DNA of 64,000 bases from Leucobacter sp. UCMA 4100 (GTDB lineage: Bacteria; Actinomycetota; Actinomycetes; Actinomycetales; Microbacteriaceae). The stretch is from contig NZ_JAFEUS010000002.1 of NCBI RefSeq assembly GCF_027853335.1, positions 2,712,514-2,776,513 on the forward strand, given 5' to 3'. The notes under the pieces were generated by a model. That model was not told the DNA's origin and did no database searches. It worked only from the letters and a program-made list of their open reading frames with translations. Each line of letters starts with the position of its first letter. Positions within the stretch are counted from its first letter, which is position 1. Of this stretch, positions 17,091 through 26,648 are shown piece by piece. A program made the translations under genes and the position numbers.

Positions 17091-18132
17091 TGAACCAGAG
17101 CAGTTATTTGCCCCGGTGCCACTTCGGTGGCTCGGGCCCATTCGTATCGGTGGCAACGTGTTTCAGGGCGAGCAAGAGGTTCCTCTCGCGACCTACGAAA
17201 CGACCCTGTGGCCGTCGGTGAGGCGCGGTGCGCACGTTTCAACCCTTGTTGAGGGCGGCATTCAGTGCACCCTCATTGACGAGCGCATGACGCGTTCGGT
17301 GCTCTTCGAGTGCGGAACCGCCGCGGCGGCATACGAGGCTGCCCAGCGGATCACAGCGAGCGAAGAGCAACTCGCGCAGGTTGTGACCGAGACGAGCCGC
17401 TTTGCAAAGCTCATTCGCATCAACACTGAAATCGTGGGCAACCTGCTCTTCGTGCGCTTCGAATTCACGACGGGTGACGCTGCCGGCCACAACATGGTCA
17501 CGCTCGCCTCAGAAAAGCTCATGGACGCGATCTTGCGTGACCAGCCGACCCTTCACTATGGGTCGATCTCGGGCAACCTCTGCACCGATAAGAAAACCTC
17601 GGCGGTCAACGGTATCTGGGGTCGCGGTAAAAACGTCGTTGCTGAGATTCTCATTCCCAAAGAACTGCTTGAGCGTCGCCTGCGCACGACCGCACACGAA
17701 ATGGAACAGCTCAACATTCGCAAGAATCTCGTTGGTGGCACGGTCGCGGGAAGCCTGCGTTCGGCCAACGCGCACTACGCGAATATGCTGCTCGGCTTCT
17801 ACCTCGCAACGGGGCAGGATGCCGCAAATATCGTTGAGGGGTCGCAGGGAATTACCCACGCCGAGAACCGAAATGGCGACCTCTACTTCTCATGCACGAT
17901 CCCCAATCTCATTGTCGGATCTGTAGGAAACGGTAAGGGCTTAAGCCTGATTACAGAAAACCTTGAGAGACTGGGATGTCGAGAAGAGGCACACGCTGGC
18001 GAAAATGCACGTAAGCTTGCTGTGTTGTGTGCCGCCACCGTGTTATGTGGCGAGCTATCGTTGATGGCAGCCCAGACGAACCCGGGCGAACTTATGGCGG
18101 CCCATGTGAAATTTGAAAGAGAGTCAAAATGA
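17080..18132 (+). CDS. Hydroxymethylglutaryl-CoA reductase
   Basis: Reduces HMG-CoA to mevalonate, normally the committing step. With the start used here it has 350 residues: catalytic Glu40 in ATYETTLWPSVRRGA, Lys in NLCTDKKTSAVNGIWGRGK, Asp in GDAAGHNMVT and His in ELMAAHVKFE. The TDKK pattern and GRGK resemble class I (NADPH) enzymes. It has no membrane anchor. The ATG at 17080 follows TAGGAG; a longer frame from 16861 lies inside fni and was rejected. hmgS follows with an ATGA overlap. Confidence 0.93.
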   Translation: MTADEPEQLFAPVPLRWLGPIRIGGNVFQGEQEVPLATYETTLWPSVRRGAHVSTLVEGGIQCTLIDERMTRSVLFECGTAAAAYEAAQRITASEEQLAQVVTETSRFAKLIRINTEIVGNLLFVRFEFTTGDAAGHNMVTLASEKLMDAILRDQPTLHYGSISGNLCTDKKTSAVNGIWGRGKNVVAEILIPKELLERRLRTTAHEMEQLNIRKNLVGGTVAGSLRSANAHYANMLLGFYLATGQDAANIVEGSQGITHAENRNGDLYFSCTIPNLIVGSVGNGKGLSLITENLERLGCREEAHAGENARKLAVLCAATVLCGELSLMAAQTNPGELMAAHVKFERESK

Positions 18133-19289
18133 AGATCGGGATCCACGACATCGCCGCGGCAACTGGAAGTCTGGTTCTCGATTTAGCTGAGATCGCGACG
18201 AACACCGGCACTGACCTCGCAAAGTTTCATCGCGGCATCGGCCAGTTCGAGATGAGCATCAACACGGTTGATGAAGACATCGTCACGATGGCGGCTCGCG
18301 CGGCGAAGCCCATTCTTGACCGTCACGGCAGCGACAACATTCGCACCATTCTCTTTGCCACGGAGTCAGGCGTTGACCAGTCGAAGTCGGCCGGTGTCTT
18401 CCTGCACGGCCTCCTCGGCCTTCCCGGAAACTGCCGCGTCGTCGAGCTCAAAGAAGCCTGCTACTCGGCAACAGCCGCGCTGCAGTTCGCCGTTGCCATG
18501 GTTGCCCGCAAGCCCGAAGAGAAGGTGCTCGTGATCGCGAGCGACATCGCCCGTTACGAGCTCGACTCGAGCGGCGAGCCAACGCAGGGCGGCGGCGCGG
18601 TCGCAATGCTCGTGAGCGCCGACCCGGCCCTTTTCGAGATCGAGCCGGCAACGGGACTCTGGACGAGCGACGTCATGGACTTCTGGCGCCCGAACGACCG
18701 CTCAACCGCGGTCGTCGACGGCCACTACTCGATGCAGGTGTACCTCGACAGCGTTGGCAAAGCATGGAGCGACTTCCAGCAGGCCGGCGGCAACAGCTTC
18801 GACGAGATCGACTACTTCTGCTACCACCAGCCCTTCACCCGCATGGCGGTCAAGGCGCACCGTCGCCTCACCGAGATTTGCGAGGTCGAAGACGTCGATG
18901 CCTCGGTTGCGACCCTCGAACCGACGATGATCTACAACCGTAGGCTCGGCAACAGCTACACCGCCTCGGTCTTCTTCGCGCTCCTGTCACTGCTCGATAA
19001 CAGCGAGAACCTCGCTGGCAAGCGTGTTGGCCTCTTTAGCTACGGATCGGGCGCAGTCGCAGAGTTCTTCACGGGCATCATTCCCGAGGGCTACGAGAAG
19101 CACCTCCGCGTTGCACACCACGCCGAGATGCTCGACCAGCGCACGAACATCGATTACGCCGACTACCGTGCCCGTCACGCAGCCTACGACGAGCTCACCG
19201 GCAGCTACGAGACCGAGCGACAGACGAACGGCGACTACCGCTTCGCGGGCGTCGTTGACCACAAACGCCAGTACCGCAACGCCGAGTAG
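18129..19289 (+). CDS. Hydroxymethylglutaryl-CoA synthase
   Basis: Condenses acetyl-CoA with acetoacetyl-CoA to HMG-CoA, the first dedicated reaction of the pathway. The 386 residues carry the full catalytic triad at the positions known from bacterial enzymes: Glu79 (FATESG), Cys111 (KEACYSATAA) and His233 (CYHQPFTRMAVKAH), with GNSYTASVFF and FSYGSGAVAEFF further on. It is the last gene of the operon, followed by a strong terminator. No acetoacetyl-CoA synthase or thiolase is in the operon. Confidence 0.96.
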   Translation: MKIGIHDIAAATGSLVLDLAEIATNTGTDLAKFHRGIGQFEMSINTVDEDIVTMAARAAKPILDRHGSDNIRTILFATESGVDQSKSAGVFLHGLLGLPGNCRVVELKEACYSATAALQFAVAMVARKPEEKVLVIASDIARYELDSSGEPTQGGGAVAMLVSADPALFEIEPATGLWTSDVMDFWRPNDRSTAVVDGHYSMQVYLDSVGKAWSDFQQAGGNSFDEIDYFCYHQPFTRMAVKAHRRLTEICEVEDVDASVATLEPTMIYNRRLGNSYTASVFFALLSLLDNSENLAGKRVGLFSYGSGAVAEFFTGIIPEGYEKHLRVAHHAEMLDQRTNIDYADYRARHAAYDELTGSYETERQTNGDYRFAGVVDHKRQYRNAE

Positions 19290-19348
19290 TGCGTCGCGGG
19301 TAGAGCGCGCTAGAGCGGGCATCGCCCCGTAAGCGCCTCCACAACGTC

Positions 19349-19389
19349 AAGAGGGGCCCCACAGTGGTGAATCACTGGGGGCCCCTCTT
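19349..19389. terminator. Terminator between mevalonate operon and parC
   Basis: AAGAGGGGCCCC (19349-19360) pairs with its complement at 19378-19389; the stem continues inward through CAGTG/CACTG after a one-base bulge. It serves both convergent operons. Confidence 0.85.
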
Positions 19390-19439
19390 CGTGTGTACGA
19401 CGCCGCTACGGCGCGCACAGGAGCGCTCGGAGCCGGGCT

Positions 19440-21923
19440 CTACTCGGCCTCGGCGGTCGGCGCACTCCCGACATAGGCGATATCACCGTCGTGCTGCAGG
19501 TAGCCTGAGCCGTCACGGCGCCCAAGTTCTTCGGGGAGCTCGCGCACCTCGCCGTTCTCACCGAGGGCACGAGGCTCGCCGGCGCCGATCCACGCCGCAC
19601 ACAAGCGATCTTCGCCCTTGAGGAAGCGGTGAGCTCGAACGCCGCCGGTTGCGCGCCCCTTTGCAGGGAACTCTGCGAAGTCAGAGACCTTCGTGCTGCA
19701 TGAGGCAACACCGGGGAGCGAGTCAGCCCCCTGCGCCACGGTCACGACCTGAGCCTCTGTCTCCTCGGGCAAAGCTGCAGCGAAGAGCACCGCAGCACCA
19801 GCCTTGACGTTCATGCCGTTCATGCCGCCCGCGCTGAGGCCCTGCGGTCGCACGAGCGATGCCGAGAAGCGCAGCAGCTGCGCGTCAGAGGTCACCGCAG
19901 CGAACTCGGTGTTGTCAGGGGCCTCGAAGACGCTCACGAGCACGTCGGAGTCTTTGAGCGTGATGATCTCGAAGGTGTCTTTGTTGGGCAGCGTATCGAG
20001 CGAGGTGCGCTTCACGACACCGTCCCGGGTGAACATGCCGATGGGGGTCTCTGAACCAAGCGCGACGAAACCGACCACGCGTGGGCTCTTCTTCTCATCG
20101 AGGCCGAGGTAGCGCTCGATGGGCACACCGGCCTCAAACGAGATGCTGTTTGCGGGCACATGCGGCAACTCGACGGGGGTGAAGCGGTGCACCGTTCCGT
20201 CGGCGAGCACAGCACCAATCTCGGCGCGCGTCGTCGTGTGAATCTCGCTGCGCACGGCACCGTGGGGTTTTGGGCGTTCGATCGCTGCGGTGAGCGTCGA
20301 CTGGCCCTCGGCTGCCTCAGGCAGGTCGATGCGCAGGGCGAGGCCGGTTGCCGAGAGCAGCACGCGGCAGGGGGCGTCCTGTACCTCGAGCGCGGCCTTC
20401 TCTTTGCTGCGGGTCGGGCGCAAGACGGCACCCGTGAGGAGCGTGCGACGCGGGGTGCCGTAGCGCTCGGCCGCCTCGTCCATCTCTGAAGCGACGACGC
20501 CGTACAGACGGTCGCGGTCAGCGAGAATGGCCTGCAACGCTTCGATCTCGGCGATGAGCGCGGCCTGTTCGGTCTCGAGCTCGACCCGCGAAAACTTCGT
20601 GAGTCGGCGAAGTCTGAGCTCAAGAATGTACTCGGCTTGCAGATCAGAGAAGTCGTAGGCAGTCTTGAGACGGTCTTTTGCCTGCTCGGTGTTTTCGCTC
20701 GCTCGAATGATCTGAATGACCGCGTCAATGTCAACGATCGCAAGTAACATGCCTTCAACGAGGTGCAGCCGCTCTTTGCGCTTCGTGAGTCGGTGGTTGC
20801 TGCGGCGCGTAATGACGCTGATGCGGTGATCGAGAAAGACCCGCAGCATCTCTTTGAGACCGAGCGTCTGCGGTTGGCCGTCGACGAGCGCGACCGAGTT
20901 GATGCTGAACGAGTCTTCGAGAGGCGTCGTGCGATAGAGCTGCTCAAGCACGCCCTCTGGTGAGAAGCCGCTCTTGAGCGTGATGAGCATGCGCAGGCCG
21001 TTTTTGCGGTCGGTGAGGTCGACGACGTCGGCGATGCCCGAGATCTTCTTGTTCTCGACGCCGACCTTGATGCGCTCGATGACCCGCTCGGGCCCGACGA
21101 GGTAGGGAAGCTCGGTCACGACGAGGCCTGTGCGGCGTGCGCTCACCTTTTCGACGGTGACCTTCGCCCGGGTCTTGAACGCGCCGCGTCCCGTCTCGTA
21201 GGCCTCTTTAATGCCGTCGAGGCCGACGATAATGCCGCCGCCCGGAAGATCTGGGCCAGGAATGAACGACATGAGGTCTTCGGTGGTCGCCTGCGGGTTG
21301 TAGAGCAGGTGCTTCGCCCCCTCGACGACCTCGATGAGGTTGTGCGGTGCAAGGTTCGTGGCCATGCCAACGGCAATACCACTCGCGCCGTTGACGAGGA
21401 GGTTGGGCACGGCCGAGGGCAGCACGCCGGGTTGCATGAACTGGTTGTCGTAGTTCGGCACGAAGTCGACCACGTCTTCGTCGAGGTCGGCCGTCATCGC
21501 GAGGGCAGCGCCGGCGAGGCGGGCCTCGGTGTACCGCGAGGCGGCGGGCCCGTCATCGAGCGAGCCGAAGTTGCCGTGGCCGTCGACGAGGGGCAGGCGC
21601 ATCGCGAAGGGCTGTGCGAGACGCACGAGCGCGTCATAGATCGACGAGTCGCCGTGGGGGTGCAGCTTGCCCATGACTTCACCCACGACACGTGCCGACT
21701 TCACGTGACCCTTGTCGGGGCGCAGCCCCATGTCGGTCATCATGTACAGAATGCGTCGTTGAACGGGCTTCAAGCCGTCGCGGGCGTCGGGCAGTGCGCG
21801 CGAGTAGATGACCGAGAGCGCGTACTCCAGAAACGAGGTCTCCATTTCGGCGAGAACATCGACATCTTCGATGCGTTCGCCGTGAAGGGGGTGCTGCTCG
21901 AGATCAAGCGAAGAATCTGACAC
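19440..21923 (-). CDS. parC: Topoisomerase IV subunit A
   Basis: DNA-breaking subunit of the type IIA topoisomerase; partner of ParE. The 827 residues contain the winged-helix region [19 protein letters not shown], the quinolone-region [17 protein letters not shown] (Ser93 and Asp97 match GyrA 83 and 87, the usual susceptible residues), catalytic Tyr131 in SRYTEARLA, and a C-terminal beta-pinwheel region. I see no GyrA box, which supports ParC. The mevalonate operon separates it from parE, and the two genes converge. Confidence 0.93.
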   Translation of the reverse strand: MSDSSLDLEQHPLHGERIEDVDVLAEMETSFLEYALSVIYSRALPDARDGLKPVQRRILYMMTDMGLRPDKGHVKSARVVGEVMGKLHPHGDSSIYDALVRLAQPFAMRLPLVDGHGNFGSLDDGPAASRYTEARLAGAALAMTADLDEDVVDFVPNYDNQFMQPGVLPSAVPNLLVNGASGIAVGMATNLAPHNLIEVVEGAKHLLYNPQATTEDLMSFIPGPDLPGGGIIVGLDGIKEAYETGRGAFKTRAKVTVEKVSARRTGLVVTELPYLVGPERVIERIKVGVENKKISGIADVVDLTDRKNGLRMLITLKSGFSPEGVLEQLYRTTPLEDSFSINSVALVDGQPQTLGLKEMLRVFLDHRISVITRRSNHRLTKRKERLHLVEGMLLAIVDIDAVIQIIRASENTEQAKDRLKTAYDFSDLQAEYILELRLRRLTKFSRVELETEQAALIAEIEALQAILADRDRLYGVVASEMDEAAERYGTPRRTLLTGAVLRPTRSKEKAALEVQDAPCRVLLSATGLALRIDLPEAAEGQSTLTAAIERPKPHGAVRSEIHTTTRAEIGAVLADGTVHRFTPVELPHVPANSISFEAGVPIERYLGLDEKKSPRVVGFVALGSETPIGMFTRDGVVKRTSLDTLPNKDTFEIITLKDSDVLVSVFEAPDNTEFAAVTSDAQLLRFSASLVRPQGLSAGGMNGMNVKAGAAVLFAAALPEETEAQVVTVAQGADSLPGVASCSTKVSDFAEFPAKGRATGGVRAHRFLKGEDRLCAAWIGAGEPRALGENGEVRELPEELGRRDGSGYLQHDGDIAYVGSAPTAEAE

Positions 21924-21950
21924 TCGCGGGTGCGCCTTTCTCGTGACGGA

Positions 21951-21956
21951 TACGAT
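21951..21956 (+). promoter_or_regulatory. Leaderless -10 box for phosphodiesterase gene
   Basis: TACGAT ends 7 nt before the ATG at 21964, which it selects over the in-frame ATGs at 21943 and 21955. Confidence 0.45.
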
Positions 21957-21963
21957 GGAGTTT

Positions 21964-23154
21964 ATGCTACAGACTCCAACAGAAAACGGTGCGAGGCTTG
22001 CCGCAATTATGCCAACAGCGCTCTCGCTGCTCGAGGCCGAACCCGGGGTGGGCGAGGGCTCCGCGATCGACTGCGTTATCGTGATTGTCGCCGATGGCCT
22101 TGGCTGGCATAATCTCCGCGCGAATGCGGGCTATGCGAGAACCCTGTCGAAGCTCACGAGTGAGCGCGTGAGCACGGTCTTTCCGAGCACCACGGGAGCG
22201 GCCCTCACCGCGATCACCACGGGAACGCTTCCGGGGCAGCACGGCCTCGTCGGGTACCGCATCATGCACCCAGAGCTCGGCCTTCGCACAACGCTCACCG
22301 AGTGGCAGGGCATTGAGCAGGTGCGGGACTGGCAGCTGCAGCCAACCGTCTTCGAGCGCGCAAGTGAGGCAGGTGTTGCGGCGCACGTGATTGGCCGCGC
22401 CGCGCACGAGACTGGAGGGCTCACGAGTGCGATCTTGACCGGCGCAGCCTACGTCGCTGAAGACGCGATGGAGGCCCGGTTCGACCGCGCGATTGAGCTG
22501 GCCTTTGGCGAGGGCTCTCGCCTCGTCTACCTGTACGTTGACGAACTTGACCGTGCCGGCCACGAGCGCGGTGCTGCGAGCGACGCCTGGGTCGAGCAAC
22601 TTGAACGGCTCGATAGCCAGGTCGCGGGCCTGCTGCGGCGCGTGCCCGGCAACACCGGCATCCTGATGACGGCGGATCACGGCATGGTCGATGTGAACGC
22701 CGAAGCGCACATCGAGATTACCGCGGGTGACGAGGTGCTTGAGGGCGTCTCTGCCGTCGGGGGAGAGCCCCGTCTCAGGTACTGGTATCTCGAAGACGAT
22801 GCGCGAGCGGAAGAGATTGCTGAGCGAGCGAGATCATTCTTCGGCGAGCGGGCGAGCGTTGCGACGAGGCAAGAAGCGGTGCACGCCGGCTGGTTTGGTC
22901 GAGTCGCGCCAGAGGTCGAGCAGCGCATCGGCGATGTGGTCATCGCGGCTCTAGGAGAGACCGCAATCTACGGCGCTGAAGATTCCCCAGCGAGCAGGCG
23001 CATGGTGGGGCAACACGGGAGTATCTCTGAGATCGAACGTGACGTTCCCTTGCTCATGGCCGGTGCCATCCCGAGTGAGGCGTTTCTCGAGGCGATCGAG
23101 CGTAACGCGCGCTCGATCGGGGCCGTACGGAAGCCCCGCAAAAAGCGTCACTGA
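21964..23154 (+). CDS. Alkaline phosphatase superfamily protein (nucleotide pyrophosphatase/phosphodiesterase type)
   Basis: A 396-residue metal-dependent phosphohydrolase of the type I phosphodiesterase family. The metal ligand Asp in [13 protein letters not shown], the nucleophile Thr in [25 protein letters not shown] and TADHGMVDV follow the family order. There is no signal peptide, so it seems cytoplasmic. The substrate is not predictable. This gene between parC and sepH is a conserved actinobacterial arrangement. Confidence 0.88.
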   Translation: MLQTPTENGARLAAIMPTALSLLEAEPGVGEGSAIDCVIVIVADGLGWHNLRANAGYARTLSKLTSERVSTVFPSTTGAALTAITTGTLPGQHGLVGYRIMHPELGLRTTLTEWQGIEQVRDWQLQPTVFERASEAGVAAHVIGRAAHETGGLTSAILTGAAYVAEDAMEARFDRAIELAFGEGSRLVYLYVDELDRAGHERGAASDAWVEQLERLDSQVAGLLRRVPGNTGILMTADHGMVDVNAEAHIEITAGDEVLEGVSAVGGEPRLRYWYLEDDARAEEIAERARSFFGERASVATRQEAVHAGWFGRVAPEVEQRIGDVVIAALGETAIYGAEDSPASRRMVGQHGSISEIERDVPLLMAGAIPSEAFLEAIERNARSIGAVRKPRKKRH

Positions 23155-23195
23155 GCGGGCCACCGCGGTCGCAGTGGCCCGGAGACGCGTCGAGG

Positions 23196-24398
23196 CTAGT
23201 CGTCTTCGCTTCGTGTGCCGAAGAGAATCTCGTCCCAGCTCGGAATGCTCTGGCGACCCTTCTTCGAGCGTTTCTCGTCACCCTGCGGTTCTGGCTCGCT
23301 CGCTTCGGCTGGCTCAGCAGCCGCAGACTTCACAGCCTCGGGCTTTGGAGCGGCTGTGGTTTCTTCGGTTTTGGCTTCAGAAGGCCCGGCGGGCGGTGCC
23401 CAGATATTGACGTTTGGCTTGACTTCGGGCTGTGGCTCGTCGGCAGGCGTCGATCCGCCCTCTTCTGCCGATTCGTCTGCCGATGCTGCGGGGGTCACCT
23501 GGATGACCTCTTGCGTGCGAGTCTCTGGCAAATCGAGGTCGAGCTCGAGGTCTTGGGCATCGCGCTCACTACGGCGCTTGCGAAGCGCATCAAGCAGGTC
23601 TGAAGTCTGGCCGAGGTCGCGCGGCTCTGGCTCGGTCGCGATGGTGCGCTGCTCGATGGCCTGGCGACGCTCGAAATCGGAGTGCGGCGAAACGGGCTCT
23701 TCGGTCTCGGCCGGAGCCTCGTTCTCGGCTGCTTCGGCTGGCTCTTCGGCCGCCTCGGGCTCGAAGTTCACGGCGTTGAAGCTGCCGCGCTCCTCGGGGC
23801 GGTCGACGGCACGCAGAGTAGGGATGAGCTTGTCTCCCACGTCGCCCTGCTTTGAGAGGTTAATCGCGTCGGGCGTGATCGGGGTGAGCAGACGCTTGCG
23901 GTGCTCGAACGCCCAACGCGCCTCGTGCTCAACGTCGTGCGAGGTGAAGGTGAGCAACACCATCCAGCCGTCTTCGGGGTCGCGCCAGGTGCGCCACGCA
24001 TGCGTCGTCGCACCGAGCTTCGCGAGGCGGGCCTCGATGACGGCGCCAAAGAACTGTGGCTCGTCCTGATCGGCCACGTCTGCGCGCACAGGAACACCGA
24101 GGGCGAGGTCGAGAATGAAGCGGAACTCTGCGTTGATCGGCTCGGCGTAGCGCTCAACGTCTTCTTCTTCGATGTTGAGGGCCACGGCAACCTCGATCAC
24201 GCTGTTGCCCTCTCGCAGCATCGTCTGTACCTCGCGGGGGCTGACTTTCGTCTCGCTCGCCTTGGCCTGCTGGGCCCGGGTAATGACGTGCACGGCGGTC
24301 ACGACTTCTTCGGTCACCTCGAGGGTGAACTCGGTTCCATCGATCGACTCAAGTACCAGGGTTTGATCGCGCCGCTCAATCAAGCGAAGATCTTGCAT
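23196..24398 (-). CDS. sepH: Septation protein SepH (DUF3071)
   Basis: SepH binds FtsZ and promotes its assembly in Streptomyces and mycobacteria. The 400 residues start with the conserved MQDLRLIERRDQTLVLES, include a helix-turn-helix-like VSPREVQTMLREGNSVIEVA (about 62-80), a conserved middle (WMVLLTFTSHDVEHEARWAF) and a long, low-complexity acidic/Pro-Ala tail ending in SIPSWDEILFGTRSEDD, a conserved terminal motif. It is divergent from the DUF4193 gene. Confidence 0.9.
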   Translation of the reverse strand: MQDLRLIERRDQTLVLESIDGTEFTLEVTEEVVTAVHVITRAQQAKASETKVSPREVQTMLREGNSVIEVAVALNIEEEDVERYAEPINAEFRFILDLALGVPVRADVADQDEPQFFGAVIEARLAKLGATTHAWRTWRDPEDGWMVLLTFTSHDVEHEARWAFEHRKRLLTPITPDAINLSKQGDVGDKLIPTLRAVDRPEERGSFNAVNFEPEAAEEPAEAAENEAPAETEEPVSPHSDFERRQAIEQRTIATEPEPRDLGQTSDLLDALRKRRSERDAQDLELDLDLPETRTQEVIQVTPAASADESAEEGGSTPADEPQPEVKPNVNIWAPPAGPSEAKTEETTAAPKPEAVKSAAAEPAEASEPEPQGDEKRSKKGRQSIPSWDEILFGTRSEDD

Positions 24399-24611
24399 GG
24401 GTAAACACTCCTCACGGCTTTGGTAGAGAGTGTGGCATGAAGCGCCATGGTTTTGCCAGATTGACGAGGGTGTGGCATAAATCTCTTAGGCATTTCGCGA
24501 GGCGTGCGGCAGATTCACAGCCTGCCAGTTTGCGTCTTTGGCCAGCATGGACCAAACTAATGCCGCAGAGAATGCGACGCCGAAAGGCACAGGAAGCAAG
24601 AGCAGGAGAGC

Positions 24612-24905
24612 ATGGCTACCGATTACGATGCACCACGCAAGTCTGAAGAAGACAGCGCCGACTCGATTGAGGCGCTGAAGGAGCGCGTTCCCAGCCAGTC
24701 TGGTTCAGCAATTGATGCAGAAGATGCCGATAATCCAGGGTTTGAGCTTGCGGGCGCAGACCTCTCTGACGTTGAGCTTGACGTTGTTGTCTTGCCTCAG
24801 CAGGATGACGAATTTACCTGCATGAACTGCTTCTTGGTGCGCCACCGTTCACAGGTGGATCACCAGAGCGATCTCGGCCCTATTTGCCGAGAGTGCGCTG
24901 CTTGA
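24612..24905 (+). CDS. DUF4193 protein
   Basis: A 97-residue conserved actinobacterial protein. The N-terminus is MATDYDAPRK, typical of the family; the C-terminus has CMNCFLVRHRSQ and ICRECAA, a C-x2-C ... C-x2-C pair that probably binds zinc. Function is unknown. AGGAGAGC precedes the ATG. The roughly 210 bp before it, up to sepH, hold the divergent promoters. Confidence 0.88.
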   Translation: MATDYDAPRKSEEDSADSIEALKERVPSQSGSAIDAEDADNPGFELAGADLSDVELDVVVLPQQDDEFTCMNCFLVRHRSQVDHQSDLGPICRECAA

Positions 24906-24930
24906 GTCTTCTCAAAGGTTCACAGAAACA

Positions 24931-24973
24931 CCTGAGCCCCCGCCTCTCGTATTGATGAGAGCGGGGGCTCAGG
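24931..24973. terminator. Terminator between DUF4193 and DUF3093 genes
   Basis: CCTGAGCCCCCGC (24931-24943) pairs with GCGGGGGCTCAGG (24961-24973), continued inward by TCTC/GAGA with one bulged base. Convergent genes flank it. Confidence 0.85.
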
Positions 24974-24988
24974 CGTTCAAGCGGTTGC

Positions 24989-25462
24989 TTATGCCGCGCT
25001 GGTCGATGCTCCCTGAGCCTCGCGGATCGCTGCGGCAAGCTGTTTCGGCTTGCGGCTCGTGACCACCCAGTAGGGGGTGTTGTCGCTGGGGTCGGTGATG
25101 GTGACGCGCACCCCGCTGTGCACCCAGCCGCTCACGCACAGGTAGGCGCGAGCGTCGAGGCGGCGACCGATGGCGACGCGCAGCTGCTGTGAGTCGAGCA
25201 CTTCGATCTCACCGAGGTGCTTGACGTCGATCTTGACGCCGCCTGCGTTGAACACCCCGTCTTGAACCTCGACCTTGCGGCTCGTCAGGATGAAAATAGC
25301 GCACACGAGTGCGTACGCGACAACGCCTGCGATGATGCCGGCCTGGAGCGAGTAAGGGGTAAAGAGCACGGTGAGTGCTGGAATGAGCAGCAGCACCGCG
25401 AGAAAGAATGAGGTCGACGGGTACAGTCGCTCGGCGAATGTCCCGGGAGTGTGTTCTGCCAT
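24989..25462 (-). CDS. DUF3093 membrane protein
   Basis: A 157-residue protein with two membrane helices (about 18-36 and 39-60), then a soluble beta-rich domain ending PYWVVTSRKPKQLAAAI, as in the actinobacterial DUF3093 family found beside dut. No function is known. The divergent dut gene begins 90 bp away. Confidence 0.85.
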   Translation of the reverse strand: MAEHTPGTFAERLYPSTSFFLAVLLLIPALTVLFTPYSLQAGIIAGVVAYALVCAIFILTSRKVEVQDGVFNAGGVKIDVKHLGEIEVLDSQQLRVAIGRRLDARAYLCVSGWVHSGVRVTITDPSDNTPYWVVTSRKPKQLAAAIREAQGASTSAA

Positions 25463-25540
25463 ATTCGTATTATCGCCTGTTCACCTGAAGAAAATCCTGC
25501 GTGCTGGCGACACCACCCTGCGTGAAACAGTAAAGTTCGA

Positions 25541-25546
25541 TACCCT
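25541..25546 (+). promoter_or_regulatory. Leaderless -10 box for dut
   Basis: TACCCT ends 6 nt before the GTG start at 25553, and no ribosome site is evident. Confidence 0.4.
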
Positions 25547-25552
25547 CGGAAG

Positions 25553-26002
25553 GTGATTGAACGATGCGAAGTGCTCATCAAGGCCGACGATATTCCCGTG
25601 TATGCACACCCCGGCGATGCTGGGGCCGACCTGAAGAGTAGTGAAGCCGTGGTGCTTCAGCCAGGCGAGCGCAAGCTCATTGGCACGGGCGTCTCGATTG
25701 CACTGCCCGATGGCTTCGCCGCTTTCGTTGTCCCGCGCAGTGGCCTCGCAGCAAAACACGGAATCACGGTCGTGAACTCGCCCGGCACGGTCGACGCTGG
25801 CTACCGCGGTGAGATCAAGGTGACGCTGCTCAACACCGACCGCGAGAACGCGTTCGAGGTCGCGGTGGGCGATCGCATTGCACAGATGATTATCATGCCC
25901 GTCACGCGCGCAACCTTTGTGCCCGTCGAAACGTTGCCCGGCAGTGACCGCGGCGCCGGCGGCTTTGGGTCAACGGGTGTTCGTGACGAGGGAAGGAAGT
26001 AA
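25553..26002 (+). CDS. dut: dUTP diphosphatase
   Basis: Hydrolyses dUTP to dUMP, keeping uracil out of DNA and supplying thymidylate synthesis. The 149 residues show all five motifs of trimeric dUTPases in order: AGADLKS, PRSGLAAKHGI, NSPGTVDAGYRGEIKV (catalytic Asp and Tyr), RIAQMIIMPV and the C-terminal RGAGGFGSTG lid. GTG start. It leads a unit with DUF3710 and DUF3159. Confidence 0.97.
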   Translation: MIERCEVLIKADDIPVYAHPGDAGADLKSSEAVVLQPGERKLIGTGVSIALPDGFAAFVVPRSGLAAKHGITVVNSPGTVDAGYRGEIKVTLLNTDRENAFEVAVGDRIAQMIIMPVTRATFVPVETLPGSDRGAGGFGSTGVRDEGRK

Positions 26003-26006
26003 CGAG

Positions 26007-26645
26007 ATGACTGAACAGGGTTCTGAAGTACACGAGCCAGAGGTAGAGGCTCAGGAGGTCGAAGAAGAGCTCGACACGACGAAGTCGGCACCCGCCGACC
26101 GCGCCGAGAACGGCCCCTTCGACATTCTCGAGGTGCCCGCAATGCGCCCCTACGTCGACCTCGGCAGCATTAAGGTGCCGCCCCGCGAGGGGCTGCAGAT
26201 GCGGCTTGACGTTGACGAGCAGGCCAAGCGCATCGTCGCGGTGTCGCTCGACTTCGAGGGCTCGACCCTGCAGGTGCAGGCGTTTTCGGCGCCAAAGAGC
26301 ACGGGCCTCTGGCACGAGGTACGCCGCCAGGTCGGCGCACTGCTTACCAAGCAGAAGGCCCAGTTCACCGAGCGTGAAGGCTTCCTCGGGCAGGAGATCG
26401 TCACGAGCGTGCGCGTTCCTGAAGAACGCGGCGGCGGCGTGACCCCCGTGCGCTTTATCGGCGTCGACGGCCCGCGCTGGCTTCTTCGCGGATCGATCAC
26501 GGGTAAAGCCGCTGCCGATCCCGAAGCCGCAGCCCAGGTCGAGCAACTCTTCCGCGAGCTCGTCGTCGTGCGCGGCGACCTCCCAATGCCTCCCAACGAG
26601 CTGCTGCCCATGAAGGTTCCCGCGGGCGTGCAAGGGAAGTCATAG
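26007..26645 (+). CDS. DUF3710 protein
   Basis: A 212-residue soluble protein with an acidic N-terminus and a conserved core (GPFDILEV, YVDLGSIKVP, GLWHEVRRQVGALL, VDGPRWLLRGSITG). It matches the DUF3710 family that accompanies dut throughout Actinobacteria; no function is known. The ATG at 26007 lies 4 bp past the dut stop, behind GGGAAGGAAG. Confidence 0.88.
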   Translation: MTEQGSEVHEPEVEAQEVEEELDTTKSAPADRAENGPFDILEVPAMRPYVDLGSIKVPPREGLQMRLDVDEQAKRIVAVSLDFEGSTLQVQAFSAPKSTGLWHEVRRQVGALLTKQKAQFTEREGFLGQEIVTSVRVPEERGGGVTPVRFIGVDGPRWLLRGSITGKAAADPEAAAQVEQLFRELVVVRGDLPMPPNELLPMKVPAGVQGKS

Positions 26646-26648
26646 GTC

